Part shown: positions 22,880-34,620 of the stretch, in pieces
Layout: every line of letters begins with the position of its first letter
Numbering within the stretch: position 1 is the stretch's first letter
DNA from: Amphibalanus amphitrite
Lineage: Eukaryota > Arthropoda > Thecostraca > Balanomorpha > Balanidae
NCBI RefSeq assembly: GCF_019059575.1
Contig: NW_024881623.1
Span: 959,988-1,023,987 of the forward strand
Length of the DNA stretch: 64,000 nt
Reading direction: 5' to 3'
Program-made: the position numbers and the translations under genes
Notes under the pieces: generated by a model
The model's database searches: none
Seen by the model: the letters and a program-made list of their open reading frames with translations, nothing else
Told to the model about the DNA's origin: nothing

Positions 22880-24440
22880 GCGTCGGTATAATGATGCTAA
22901 TACCCGGCATAAAAAGACACTCATCTGATGTCTGTCCGAAACAGTCCTACCTAAAGGTCGCGCCTGTCAGCAGCCGCAGTGAACCTGCTGCGAACAATCT
23001 CTGGTGACAGATCTGACGGCCGACAACAGCCACTTGTATGACTCCGACGGTATAATTAGCCCGCGGCTATAAATAATCAGCAGAAGCCCCTGTCCCTGTT
23101 GACTGGCGGTCGTCAGCAGATCTGCTGAACCGGACCGGACCGGGTCGACGTCTCCAAGAGCGGCCGTTCCGGTGACGGCGGCCGTCCGGCGCCCGTCTAG
23201 ACGTCGGCTCGCGCTGTCGGCAGGGGGACCGGGCACGGACAGCGAGATCCGACGGTCCCCGGCCACGGTCGACGGCGCTGAGACGACCGACAGGCGGCCC
23301 AGCGCCGCAGCGTGTCGTTAGCGACGACAAGTGACGCCCCTCGCGCGATCGGAAGTGCCGCATGAATTATTGATCGGCGATCTTTTAGCACCGTCAGGGA
23401 CTGAGCAAGAGGGGGAGGGGTGTTTATTTGGGGCGCCACATCCCCGCGGGCATCCGGTTTGCCCAGTGACACCAGGCAATGTTGTACTCGAGAAACGTCG
23501 ATCCGATTAATCACTTTTTAGGTGCGCATTTTATGTATATTTTTAGTTTGTTCCTCATGCGCGATTTAGTCTATGGAAAGTTTTTGTTCTCATGTGCTAC
23601 GTGTAGCCGTGTTTACGATACCCTCAGTGGTTTACAGACTGTGTGAAATTGTATGACGATGCCCACTAATAGCCCCCGCATGTGGATGGAACTGATAAAT
23701 CACAATAAACAACAACAATAAAAGTACTTACTGCATCCAAGGCGGCGTAGCGGCAGGCCGCAGTTGTCCTCTTGTCATTTCCGTCAAGCGCACTTGTCTG
23801 CAGGAAGAGAGGTCAAATTGATCTAGGAAGAACGGACAAATGATCACATACTGGCAAAAAGACAGTTTATGTTAGACAAAAAAGCAGCACTAGACACATA
23901 AAACAGAGGTTCAGACACCCTGCCAGTCAGATGGACATAAATAGGAACTTTGTGGAAAAGGACTCAATATATTGGCTCAATTCCCTAGACCCTTTGTAAT
24001 ACGAAACCGATATTAGTCATGCCACGAATTGAATGCGCAAGAAACATGCAAAAAGTACGTTTCGATGCATTCTCTGCATCGCCAGACTGGGCCACACCAG
24101 CCAGCTCCTCAGTCAAAGCGGCGGCAATTTCCCTGATCAGCCCATTGCGCCTCTCCGAGGCACGCGGGTCCCGGTCTATAGCGAGGTGCGCCGGCGGAAG
24201 GCAGGCCGTGATCCCCGTGCGCCGGAACTAGGAGGATACGGCAGCCGGGCGCTGCTAACGGCCGGATCAGCGGCGCCGCACCCCCGCGACAGACAGACAG
24301 AAGGACGCGCGGACGCGTGACGTCACAGAACGGGGGAGTGCCGGCAGTCTGGGTAAGCCAGCGGGGAGTGTTCGAGTGTCTGTGTCGGGTGGGAAAGAGG
24401 AGTGTCCGCTTCACTTGAGTTTGATATTGAGTCAGCAATT
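22880..24440. other. Unassigned stretch with CpG islands
   Basis: 22,960-23,360 is CpG-dense and carries a TATA-like GGCTATAAATAATC at about 23,065. A second GC-rich block lies at 24,100-24,315. Both could be promoters. The intervening 23,500-24,050 is AT-rich with an AACAACAACAATAAAAG tail-like run near 23,710. No protein is recognised. Confidence 0.35.
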
Positions 24441-24442
24441 GA

Positions 24443-25042
24443 CAGGAAAAAGTAGACGGGTGCGTTAAACTCAAGGAACTGATTAACCATGTGGTGCGAA
24501 AGTGTTCGGGTATTCTGCTGTCTCTGTGCCATGCCAAACATGTACTACCAGCTGAGGTCTTACCTCGACTCATAGACGGTCTCGTCATGTCCTCTATTCG
24601 CTACTGTGTATCGGTGTACGGGGCAACCAGTGGTCAGCTTGTCCAGAGAATTCAAAAGTGCATAAACTTTTGTGCCAGAGTCCTATCGGGCAAGCGCAAA
24701 TACGACCACATCAGCGACACGCTGAGGTCTCTGGGCTGGCTGTCTGCTGGTCAACTCCATCAATATTACACTCTGACGGCCTTGCGCAGGCTGTCTGACA
24801 TGTCCGAACCCGAGGAGCTAGCTGCATTGTTGGTCAGAAACAGCGAGGTGCACACGCGGACCACAAGGGCCAGAAACCAGCTCCATCTGCCGCGCATCCG
24901 GAACGAGTACGGGCGGAGGCGCTTTGCCTTATACAGGGCAGCTTCCCTCATAAACTCTCTTCCGTCCCATGTTTGTGATTGTCGCGGCAGTAGAAAGCAG
25001 TTTGGGGCTGCCCTCAAACGCCACATGCTCTCCAATACCTGA
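24443..25042 (+). pseudogene. LINE ORF2 C-terminal fragment
   Basis: About 200 codons remain, ending in a TGA at 25,040-25,042. The frame opens after an in-frame TGA near 24,437 and has no own start. It contains the typical LINE post-RT run: an SSIRYCVSVYG block (about residue 52), then RIQKCINFCARVLSG, RKYDHIS and LGWLSAGQ. These correspond to the stretch after the polymerase palm that ends many CR1/L2-like ORF2 proteins. The palm (YADD) and endonuclease are missing, so it is inactive. Confidence 0.8.
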
Positions 25043-25197
25043 CTGTCCGATTTTTACACTGATGGTTTTGTGTTTGTGTGTGTGAAGTGTGTATGACAAC
25101 CACGCCAGCATTCTCAATTTAGTCGTCTCCTGTGTTCTATACTTGTATGACGAAAACATGTAATAGCCTCTTTATAGAAGATATGTTTGATATGTTC

Positions 25198-25199
25198 AA

Positions 25200-25238
<39 letters not shown>

Positions 25239-25263
25239 ATTAATAAATAAATAAATAAATAAA
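25198..25263 (+). repeat. TAAA microsatellite, LINE tail
   Basis: About 16 copies of TAAA with one TTAA interruption directly after the LINE 3' UTR. Confidence 0.95.
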
Positions 25264-27240
25264 CTCCGATTAAGAGCGTGAAGAAAACTCATGCATTACG
25301 GATAATCATTGAAAGGTTTTCAGTGACCTAGATAAAAGAACTTCCGGTACCCAAACCGCAAAGAAAATCCATTCCAACCATTGAATGCTGCGGACAAGAG
25401 AAACACGACGGTTGTGCCCTGTTCGGTAAGGTAGACACTAGACACGGTAGCCACCCTCTGACCGGACAGGGCAGTTCCGTCCGTTGAGATAGGCCGGACA
25501 CGGTGTTCGGACACCCCGGACACCCCGGACACACCCCGGTCGGACACGTCCCTGACGCTCGGCCCGCCGATTCAAATGACAGACTGCTGCTAGCCGGAAA
25601 CAGCACACTCCCGATTATGTTGCAGGCTGTTGAAAAATAACGCCATCTTTACACCATCTCAGCGCTTCACCCAGACTGTCAAACATGCACATAATAAACT
25701 TAGACTGAAATTATCATAAACTGATGCAACATCGCCGAAAATGTCCAATAGTATTCTCTTCAAAAGAAACATTTGATAACTGATGCTTGGGAGCATCGGG
25801 CGTAATGCTCTTTATGGGCAGACGCTCGGCTTGAAACAGCCCTCTAATCCAAAGCATCGCGTGATAGTGCTTTAGTACAGCTTCTCCAGTTCTGATATAA
25901 AAACAACTATACTTGAACGTGTAAGGAAGGCACGTCTGACGCACATATCAACCTGAAGCGCTGTAACTGAGATACAAACACCGCTAGGAAGTACCGTTCT
26001 GATAGCTATAAGCGCGTCTATCGTCTAACTCAATCCATCAGTATGGCTATCTTGGTTCACAATAGACGCGCAAATCGATAAAGACCCTACATCGAGACAT
26101 ATCTCCAATGAATGGTATAATCCGCAAGCCGGAGCTAAACCTGAAAAATAGAGTCGCAGTAGGATAATAATAACGCACGCTGAAACGCATTGCAGCTGAA
26201 GAAAGCACGTGTGTAACGCGATCGCACTGACATATCGCATACCTAGTCAAACATGATCAGCGAACCATTAAGACGGAGCAAATTATCTTCAAAGTTCCTT
26301 CCACCGCTCACAGCGACACGCTTCCTTGTAGGCGTACATACATACGTGTGATATATCCGTATCCATGTCATCAGGAGGCTGCCACCGGTAAAGGGCGTTC
26401 GACTGGCAGGCAGGTTTATCAACACATCGTCCTAAATTCACCACCTCCTTGTGGGCGCGACCAATAGCGCACCGCCTTCAAATTCCTAGCGATATCTAGC
26501 ATTCCTTGGTGGCGAGCCGGTAGCAGCAATGCCATCGATACCTTACCGTCACGAACAAATGTTCGGTCAACTCCAAATAAGAGCACCTGTACAACCCAGG
26601 AATGCCGGAACAAAGCGGAAAGCAATGCACCTCTGACGCAAAACCTTATATCAGGGAGCGAGTGGATGTGAACAGGTTATTTGGAAAGCAGAGACGGAAT
26701 CCAGAATATCAGAAGAAGCAATGACGTCAATGCAAATGCTGCGATTTGAAATAGCTAGAAGGGTTAGGATAAAAAGACACGTTTTAGTAGGAGTATATAG
26801 CTGAAGAAAAGCGGAATGTGCCACTGAGAATATGAACTTACAACGTGAATTACATGAGCCAAATTGAAGACTCCAGCAGTCAGCTCACTCAACCGGATTC
26901 TGAACCTGTTCCGCGACAGTTGATGATATCAAAATAAGATATCACAACCAAATTTTTCGATATTATTTATTCGATTTTGATATCGACTGATATGGTTGTA
27001 AATATTAGTGAACGTGAACGTAGCTGATTGTAATTCGAACAAAAGAAGCGTGAAAACCGAAATGCCCTAAAAGTCTCTTAAAGCTGCAAAGCGTATTTGA
27101 CACCTTCCTTTAATTCAGAGTTGATGTGAAAATCAGCGCACATCTCTTCTCCTCCCTCGGTCGGAGGAAAGGAAGTACGGTCTAACGACTTTGAACTCAG
27201 TTGAGATGAATTGATAGACTATCCAATCGACACACGGTCT
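25264..27240. other. Unassigned stretch
   Basis: Mixed composition. A short GGACACCCC direct repeat lies near 25,505-25,540. Short frames on the minus strand have no recognisable domain. Nothing else was identified. Confidence 0.4.
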
Positions 27241-27530
27241 ATCGGACCGTTGGAGTGATTTAATGACGCACCGACGTGCCGCGGCGGACCAGCGGGCGCT
27301 GAGACTGGCACACGACGGAGGCGCGTCGACCACGACGGACGCGTCGGCCACGACGGACGCGTCGACCACGACGGACGCGTCGGCCACGACGCAGGGGAGC
27401 CAGTGCCCGGGTCGCTCTGTCAGTCCCGACGACCGCAGGCCGACGGCGACCTCCCTCCCCGGCTGCCAGACGGAAATGCCTCGGCTTCTGGGTGCATGCC
27501 GGCGGCGGCAGCATTTATAGATAGCAGAAG
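27240..27530. promoter_or_regulatory. CpG island with 18-bp repeat
   Basis: CpG-dense block with four copies of an 18-bp unit GACGCGTCG(A/G)CCACGACG at 27,322-27,392. On the minus strand TCTATAAATG (about 27,522-27,513) is a TATA-like word at its edge. The repeat stays in frame on both strands (Asp-Ala-Ser-Thr or Val-Asp-Ala-Ser runs), but no protein is recognised. Confidence 0.35.
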
Positions 27531-27660
27531 GATGCTGGCCACAGCATGTCTAGAGCGAGAGACGGATGGCTGATCTGAGGCCGCAGACGGCTAACCGATC
27601 CGACCACGTCGACAGATTCCCAATTGGAGACAACTCATCGTGCTGGCCAGATGTCGGCCA

Positions 27661-28862
27661 TTAACCTTCCAGGCGGTGGGGGGGGGGCATTTTTTTGCCC
27701 CCCCCCCCTTTAGTTTTTTTTTCAATATATCTCGAGAACCGCTGCGCCGATCGTCACCAAACTTTCAGTACCCTCCCGGGAGCAGCTAGCGCACATGGTG
27801 ACCAAAAATTTTTTCCAAAGGCTATGATAGGTTGGCCGCTAATGACGTCAGAGTGACGTCATTTTTGCCATTTTCGACCCGAAAAAAGGTTTCGCGGGAA
27901 GAGCTGTCAGGCCTACAGCTTTAGAGATACAGAAAAATGTTTCAGACATAAAAGGTGTGGAATCAAAAGGGCTACAAAACTGCTATTACTGTTTTTCGAA
28001 TTTTTGGATTTTGACCCCCAAAAATAAAAAAATAGATTTTTTGAATATAATAGCCAAAAAATCCAAAAAGTTTTTTGAATTTCGTAAAAACCGGAATATA
28101 TGTGATAGTCCCTACCGCCTTCTATCTACATACCAAATTTGAGATCGACAGGTCTCTTTTTTGGCCAAGTTATAGCGAAAAAACTGTTCAAAATTGATGA
28201 CGTCAAATTTTCAAACTCAATTTTTAGCAATTCTAGACCTCGTAGCGCAAAACAAAGACCACCATTAGACTCCCCGTGACGAGCTGCCTCGACTCGATAC
28301 CCATTTTATGCAAAAATATCAACTTTGAAATTTGACCTTTTTTGACCTGACCTTGACCTGACCTCCACCAGAAAGTGACCTAAACCGTACCTGATGGTCT
28401 TATAACCAACACCATTGAGTTGGAAATGAAAAACTGGCCATAAAACATGCATCGCATAACCTTAGTAAAGTTGGGCACATGTGGTGACCCTTGGTGACCT
28501 TTGGTGACCTGACCTGTGACCTGACCTGGTATGACCAGTGACCTCTAATAGCAACATATGTACTAGACAACTGACGCCTTATCGCTGATTTTCGACAAAA
28601 TGCGTTTTACTCGGTGTTATAGCGCTTTCCCTAGAAGCCCCGTGAACGGTGAAACATTTTATCTTTGACCTGACCTGTGACGTCATCGGTGACCCCGAGG
28701 TCAATGAAATTTGATTTCCTTAAACAAATTTGACAGGGCTATCGAACACCGTTTGAATTTTTCGGATCCGTTTAGTAGTTTCGGAGATACGGGGGGGCAA
28801 AAAATGCCCCCCCCCCCCACCGCGCAGAAGTTGGCTGGTAGGCCCACCGCCTGCCGGGTTAA
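27661..28862. mobile_element. 1.2-kb TTAA-flanked MITE, piggyBac-like
   Basis: TTAA at 27,661-27,664 and 28,859-28,862. Inside them the inverted termini read CC(T/C)(T/G)(C/G)CAGGCGGTG and then a poly-G, CATTTTTT, poly-C hairpin. TTAA duplication and CC-rich ends indicate piggyBac-type mobilisation. The interior carries dense TGACCT words (28,330-28,700), three TGACGTCA palindromes, and the recurring phrase at both ends (27,725-27,770; 28,131-28,190; 28,751-28,790). No transposase frame is present. Confidence 0.85.
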
Positions 28863-29269
28863 GAGATCAGCTGCGGCCGGCAGGTAGGTGACTGGCGTTA
28901 TTCTGAATCGTTGTGCGCTCTTCTGTAGGTAGCGATTCTCCATTCTTCCTACACAAGCTGTGGTAATGTGTGTTATTTCTTTGTAAGTTATAGCCCCTAA
29001 CTAGATAAATCTGAAGTTCATTACGCACGCCTTTTTATTTCATCTAAAGTACTAATTCAATTACTTATTACTGAAACACGGATTCACAGGATCTAGTCAG
29101 CAATGAACATAGTTCAATTTCACTTTTCTATCTCAGGGACTACCGTGTCCGTCGTCTAACTAGAAAGTGCCCCGCCGTTCCGTCTACATATTATGCAGTG
29201 TTTTAGCTTGTTCCTTACCGACTGTCGCATCCACCGTCTATGATATGACTGGAGTTGACATCTCGTCTA
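28863..29269. other. Unassigned stretch
   Basis: AT-rich and without repeats or frames that I can support. Confidence 0.4.
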
Positions 29270-29570
29270 TAGCTACTGCGGGATCCTTCGTCTGTGGTCT
29301 CGTTGGTCTCGTCTAAATCTGTCTGCAGTGTCCGTCTCCTGTGGGGAGCTATGGTCTCGTCTATGGCCGACTACAGTGTCTGTCGTGTCCATCGTCTGTG
29401 AGGAGCTGCGGTCTCGTCTATAGCTACTGCAGTGTACGAGTATGTCGTGTCCGTCGTCTGTGAGAAGCTGCGGTCTCGTCTATAGCTACTGCAGTGTACG
29501 AGCATGTCGTGTCCGTCGTCTGTGAGGAGCTGCGGTCTCGTCTATAGCCGACTGCATGGTGTCTGAGGCA
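29270..29570 (+). repeat. Minisatellite, about 64-bp unit
   Basis: Four to five imperfect copies share GTCCGTCGTCTGTGAGGAGC and TGCGGTCTCGTCTATAGC. The copies at about 29,385-29,560 are nearly identical; the earlier ones are diverged. Confidence 0.85.
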
Positions 29571-30939
29571 CTGCCGACCGCCGCCTCGGTAAGCCGTCGG
29601 ATCCGGCCGCTGTGGCATACCCGGACGGCCGAATGCCGCCGGTCCTAGTAGCCATCTATCACATCCCGGAATGACCCGCACAGATTTCAGCGTCTACCAG
29701 AGCCAGACGGACTATTTTTAGCATATCTCCGGGGCTAAAGATACTCTCTGTCCGGCTACTGGAATCCAGGCGGACTTTCGGTTGTTGAAACTCTTGACAT
29801 ATAACATACAATTACACAAGTAGCCAATAAGATTTAATGTTTTGGTAAGTCGGTACCGACAGAAAATCTTATGCAATTTTTGTATCAAAAGGAAAAATAA
29901 AGACTTCAAAAACAGCACAAAATTTTACTCACCCTAAAAATACTCACTCTCGATGGAAGGAATACTCACTCTAGACATGCGCAACATGCCCACCCCAGCC
30001 AACTACGACCTTTCAGGAGCAGTTTGTTGCTCGAGGTGACCTCAGTGCAGCGGTGGCAATTCGAGCCCTGTTAAGGATGTCCCGATTCAATCCTTGCGAG
30101 CCATTCAGGTAACCCTTATCTAAGCTGCCGTACCTTCCCATTTGTAACATCACTTCTTTAGCACCCTCCGCCAGTGCCGTGCTGTTACGATGGCTCAGCC
30201 TCCCCTCCCCTCCCTCCGCTCACGGATGCAGACGTGACCCTGGCCGCGGCCTCCGACGACTGACAGCGTCAATATTTGTCCAGCCAAGTGGGTCTCGGTG
30301 CTGAAACTCGTCCGTTATCTCTCACTCATTAGAGCCGTGTCAAACCGACCGCAACCGCCGCCGGGAAGGTCGTGACCCCTCCCCTCCCTCCCCGCAGCGT
30401 AACCCGCGGGCGTTCCACGTGCTGGCCGTCACGCTGGCAGTCAACTTCTGGTCCAGTTCGCTGAACGCACCACTGGGCGTGGGAGCCACTACTGAACAGC
30501 ACCCGATGCATTATGCGGACAGGCTGCTTACTTGTGCTCTATTGCCAGAACATCTGGCGATGCGCTCTACCAAGAGGCCACTCTTCGCCGAAACTGTGGC
30601 GGCGGTCCGGCATTTTTGGAAGGTCGACGCAGCGGCAGTCACTTTGCATTTTGAACTTCTTCCTCCCACACGGCCGGCCAACTTGGGATTAGTGTCGGCC
30701 GGGTAACGGAGGGCCATCCGTCGAGCGCCGCCGCCGCCCACCTTCGCGGAAAGTGGTGCAGCCCGCTCCCCATCGCGGGGGGTAGTCCCTCATCGGAAAA
30801 CATCAGTACCCTATAAGACCAGCCTCTTGCTCACGCAACAGAAAGAATCAGTACCGGAGGCATGAGCGAGGTTAGTTGGCGTAATTTAACGCCCGGGAGA
30901 GTACCTTACGACACGAACAAGTTTTGCACAGACCACATG
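29571..30939. other. Unassigned stretch
   Basis: Holds one exon-like segment (separate entry) and a CpG-rich part at 30,180-30,800. Otherwise nothing is recognised. Confidence 0.35.
30398..30706 (+). CDS. Candidate exon, unknown protein
   Basis: A textbook acceptor, CCCCTCCCCTCCCTCCCCGCAG, ends at 30,397 and is followed in frame by 102 codons to a stop at 30,706. The first 25 codons use G or C at the third position almost throughout and encode a hydrophobic stretch (FHVLAVTLAVNFW). Third-position bias weakens later, so the true exon may be shorter. No family is recognised and no partner exon was found. Confidence 0.25.
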   Translation, partial: RNPRAFHVLAVTLAVNFWSSSLNAPLGVGATTEQHPMHYADRLLTCALLPEHLAMRSTKRPLFAETVAAVRHFWKVDAAAVTLHFELLPPTRPANLGLVSAG

Positions 30940-31246
30940 CAGGGCTGCGGAGTCGATGGATTTTCGGCGACTCCGACTCCGACTCCGACTCCGACTCCGG
31001 CTTTCAAAAACCAGCTCCGACTCCGACTCCGACTCCGGGCAGAATTGTCGACTCCGACCGACTCCAACTCCCGACTCCGACTCCGCAGACCTAGCAGGGC
31101 TGCGGAGTCGACAGATTTTCGGTGACTCCGACTCCGACTCCGGCTCGGGTTTTTAAAATCGACTCCGACTCCGACTCCGACTCCGGTCACAACTGTCGAC
31201 TCCGACCGACTCCGACTCCGACTCTGACTCCGACTCCGCAGCCCTG
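30940..31246. mobile_element. hAT-type MITE with ACTCCG array
   Basis: The ends are CAGGGCTGCGGAGTCG and the complement CGACTCCGCAGCCCTG. A perfect 8-bp target duplication ACCACATG is present at 30,932-30,939 and 31,247-31,254. The interior is mostly ACTCCG hexamers with a TTTTCGG spacer. A second CAGGGCTGCGGAGTCG starts inside at about 31,095, so two units are fused in tandem. CAGGG ends plus an 8-bp duplication assign it to hAT. Confidence 0.9.
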
Positions 31247-31254
31247 ACCACATG

Positions 31255-31799
31255 TCTCGTTTAGTCCCGATGTCACGAGTCAACATGTCTCGAGAAATTA
31301 GGAGAGTTCAGAGAGTTCAGTTCAGACAGTCGTGTGAATGTAAATACCAACTGTGAGATTATCAGCGTAATCAGTTGGCCTGTCCGCCTGTCCCAGGTTT
31401 GCTATAACGAGACATGTTTGTTCCCACGAAACCAATTAAATCTGCATCTCGGGTCTCAACAGAGGCTATGACACATTTAGTCCTGGTGAATGTAAGGCAC
31501 GGGTCGGCCTCGTGACTGTGCAGCAGTTAGAAACCAGAGGTCGCCCTTTATTATTTATTTTACATCGCGACAAAGCTCAATGCTCAGCATCAGCCCAGAC
31601 AAATCTTTTAGGCCACCTCACAATTATTTTCATCAGGCTAACACGTTATACGGATTTGGATATTGTTTGCACACAGTTGGCCAGTAACTCGATGTCGTTC
31701 AATACAGTAACTGGTAAGTGACAGTCAGAGCTGTTGTGCAGTGCAGTAACTGCCGCTCAGTACCAGTGCAGTAACTGCTGCTCAGTAACAGACGCCAGT
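31255..31799. other. Unassigned stretch
   Basis: Nothing is recognised apart from a short GCAGTAACTGC-GCTCAGTA duplication at 31,740-31,790. Confidence 0.4.
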
Positions 31800-32460
31800 C
31801 GTCTGCCGAGTGGCCGCCGTCGGTCCGCCGAGGAGGGCGCCGCGCTGTCGGCCGGCCCGGTCAGCCGGTGACTCAGCCGGCCCCCGTGACCGGCCCGCCG
31901 GCCGTCGGCAGTCCGTCGCCGCTCTCCGCGCCGTCCGTCCATCGGCGAGCGACGGCCACCCACTTCACACCATCACCGCCGACGGCCAGCGCGGCGCGGC
32001 AGGAATTGATCGTTCGGAGCCGATCGGACGCTGGGCGCGACCAGTCGCGCGCGCTCGCGCGCCTCCCAACTCGCTCCGGAAGCCGGTCGGCCGGTCGGCG
32101 CGCCGTAAAAATAGGTGTCGGCCGCGTCGGCCGAGGCGGCGGCGCCGTTAATGCATGCACTTGCAGTGGGGCGGCGCGGTGATTTACGGAGTCGGGACGG
32201 CGACCGGAAGCCGACGGCAGACGTCTGCCCGCCCACGCCGAGCCGTTCTCATGGTAGTGCACCACTGCAGTGACGGCGGCCGGCGGGCAATACTCCGTAC
32301 CAGCCGACCGGCCGGCGGCGCCCGTCCCACTCCCCCGTAGCACTCCCCGTCCGGCGGTCCTCAGCTCCGGCAGGGCCCGGGCCGGACGGAAACCGAACAC
32401 TCCCGACACAGCCGCCGGGCGGCGAGGGCGGCGATCATACAATGCAGCGTCTGCGACCGA
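31800..32460. promoter_or_regulatory. CpG island
   Basis: This is the strongest CpG island in the window (GC-rich and CpG-dense for about 650 bases). All six frames contain long open runs because stop codons are rare in such DNA. No protein motif or TATA is seen. It is most plausibly a CpG-island promoter or first-exon region. Confidence 0.45.
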
Positions 32461-33235
32461 TGGAGCTGATTTCCTCTCATATGATTAGATTGGCGGCAGA
32501 ACTGCAACACTTTACCAAAATATGGCGAGGCTTATAATAACTAAGTAAAAAACGATCCCGCCATCCCAGTCAAAGTACCAAAAGGAAAAAACGCTCATTC
32601 GAAACATTCTCATAAGACTCGTGACTGTCGCAACTGCTCTTCCCAAATCAGCCATTTCAGCCCACAGAAGTGAGCAGCCAGCCCAGTAACTCAATTGGTC
32701 ATCAAGCCCATCAGATCGCGATCACAAATTGAGTGCCTGGGAAGGGGTAGCGAGCCGCGTGGGCGGGCATGGTGACCGACGGCCTCTTGAGCTCGGCATA
32801 TTTCTTGGACATGGGCCCCGATCGCGTAGCTCACACTTTACGAGGCGTGTCGAGAGATAGACCGCAGGATCAAACTGAAAGCCGTGTAGGCCATAACTGT
32901 GACTAAGACGCCGAGAAATACATATTCCATAATCGGCATCGACACCGATAGACAATGATTGACATTAGCAAGACACAGCGACAACAATACAAACAACTTT
33001 CATCGCCTGTTCTCGTGACGTTGCATAAAGTCGCCTTCGACGGTCTTCAAAGCAGACATGAACATAAAGGCGAACACTGAACAGTTAACATCACTACCCA
33101 GCTAAGTGCCTTGCCGTGAGCCGTGACCACATCACGATGGTAATGAGAGCTGAATTTACGAGTCGGCTGTCTAAGAAGTACGCCGAGAGTGAGCAGCTGT
33201 CTTTCGCCAGTGATGGGTTGGACGGATTCCAATCA
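32461..33235. other. Unassigned stretch
   Basis: Mixed composition. No repeat or gene could be supported. Confidence 0.4.
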
Positions 33236-33510
33236 CACAGGACAGGACTGGGCAGAATAGGACAAGAGACAAGACGAGAGACGGGCAGGAAACTAAACGG
33301 GACGGATATGGAATAGAAAACGGAACAAAAGACAGACGAAAAACGGGACGGGGACGAAGCACTAGTCAGCATGGGAGACGAAAGGGAGACTGGAAACAGA
33401 CCGGAAAAAAAGAGACGGAAGACTGACGGGGTTGTGAGGATGAGGAAGGGGCACAGCTCTTAAGATGACCAGAGAATGGGAGATGGAGGACGGACGGACG
33501 GACGGACGTG
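33236..33510 (+). repeat. Purine-rich GGGAC-type tract with GGAC array
   Basis: A polypurine tract of degenerate GGGAC(G/A)/AAACGGGACGG words ends in a clean GGAC tetranucleotide run (about 33,488-33,508). The opposite strand is pyrimidine-rich, which explains the long low-complexity frames there. Confidence 0.7.
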
Positions 33511-34189
33511 TAATCGGGCCAGAGTAAGATTGCCAAACTGCCTGACCCGACTTTTGCAGCAGCTCTCGGCTTTAGACCCAAGGCTAGCTTTAGACCGGGG
33601 AATACCAAACCGCGGCGGACAACCAGCCACCGCGCCGGAGCGACGCCGCTGCCAGACGGGGTCATACAGCACGACAGACGGCAGTGGCAGACCAGACGAC
33701 AGGCAGACAGCCAGGCAAGAAAAGAAACATGGGTCAGACAGAAGTTGCACCAATCAACAAACCGTCATTAGGCAGTGCCCAGAATCCGAGACCCTTACAC
33801 ACGCACAATCGTCTAATCATCCAGCAGTGCTCACATTGCCAGATCATATCCTGCAACACCCACAGACCATTACAGAGCTGCACAGGTCAGCCAGACAGAC
33901 CCTTAGTCCAGTAATGTGCCACGCGAGCCTCCACCCGGTCCGGCCGTCGCGTCGTCTGGCCTTCCCAGACTGTTCAAACAAATCATCGATAAGTGAGATT
34001 GCCTGTAATTGGAATGTTTTACAGCGTGTTGCCGTCGTCGACATCGTCGCTGGGTCGCTCCGAGCCCTTCCCCGCACTGCAGCGCCATCACACAAATCCC
34101 GAGGGCGATATCGGTGGGGACACTCAAATCCAAATGAACGCACTTTAGAGGTCGAATTGCGATGCAGAATCATCAGTGGTGCACAATAG
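33476..34189 (+). other. 237-codon open frame, doubtful
   Basis: The frame is open for 237 codons but has a low-complexity start (GGAC array), no hydrophobic core pattern, no domain and no splice support. A 123-codon frame overlaps on the other strand. I record it because of its length, not because I believe it. Confidence 0.12.
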
Positions 34190-34369
34190 TGCCTACATGG
34201 TCTCAATAAAAACAACTGGGCTCTGTGTAATTAATATCATCAGCTCAGCATCACGGGTCATCACGTTAATGAACTTACTTCTTTCACGTTTTTGAGTAAC
34301 CCGGAAAGTGTCGCCAGCACAGATCTGATTACATTTCGGCCCGGTTTGATTGGCGTGTCTCCGGCAGCG

Positions 34370-34620
34370 CGGTGGACGAGTTGTTGCCATTTGTTCCGCG
34401 GGCGCCGGTCGGCCGGGCGGGGTGCGGTCGGCCGGTTCCTCTCCCGGCCGGCTGACCCGGTCAGCCCGTCTAGACGCCGCACCGCGCGCCCCTACCAAGA
34501 ACGGGCCGCGAGTTACCGAAGTGTGGAACTGTAAGTCAATTCTAGGGCTCCGATTGGTGACTTTGGTCGAGGGATGACGCTTATAGCATGACGTCACTCA
34601 CGTACTTGGCCGGACCAACG
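34370..34620. promoter_or_regulatory. CpG-rich block with shared 23-mer
   Basis: GC-rich DNA followed by a 23-base word containing GTGTGGAACT (34,509-34,531), a CCAAT-type GATTGG and TGACGTCA at about 34,590. The same 23-mer, one mismatch apart, occurs inverted in the CpG island at 37.7 kb. Confidence 0.4.

Larger units (their letters stand above)
24443..25263 (+). mobile_element. 5'-truncated LINE, 3' end
   Basis: The open frame is the C-terminal end of a non-LTR reverse transcriptase, followed by about 150 bp of 3' UTR and a TAAA-repeat tail. Truncation from the 5' side and a simple-repeat tail are the usual outcome of target-primed reverse transcription. The clade (CR1/L2- or jockey-like) cannot be settled by eye. 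Confidence 0.8.

Noticed and set aside
30940..31246. CRISPR-like or satellite array of CGACTC units
   Set aside because: Hexamer period without spacers, inverted ends and 8-bp target duplication identify a transposon.
31810..32442. 189-codon minus-strand and 113-codon plus-strand frames
   Set aside because: They lie in a CpG island with few stops and compete with each other; composition is Arg/Ala/Pro-rich only.
33476..34189. 237-codon plus-strand gene
   Set aside because: Starts in a GGAC array, has no domain or codon signal and overlaps an open minus frame; kept only as a doubtful entry.
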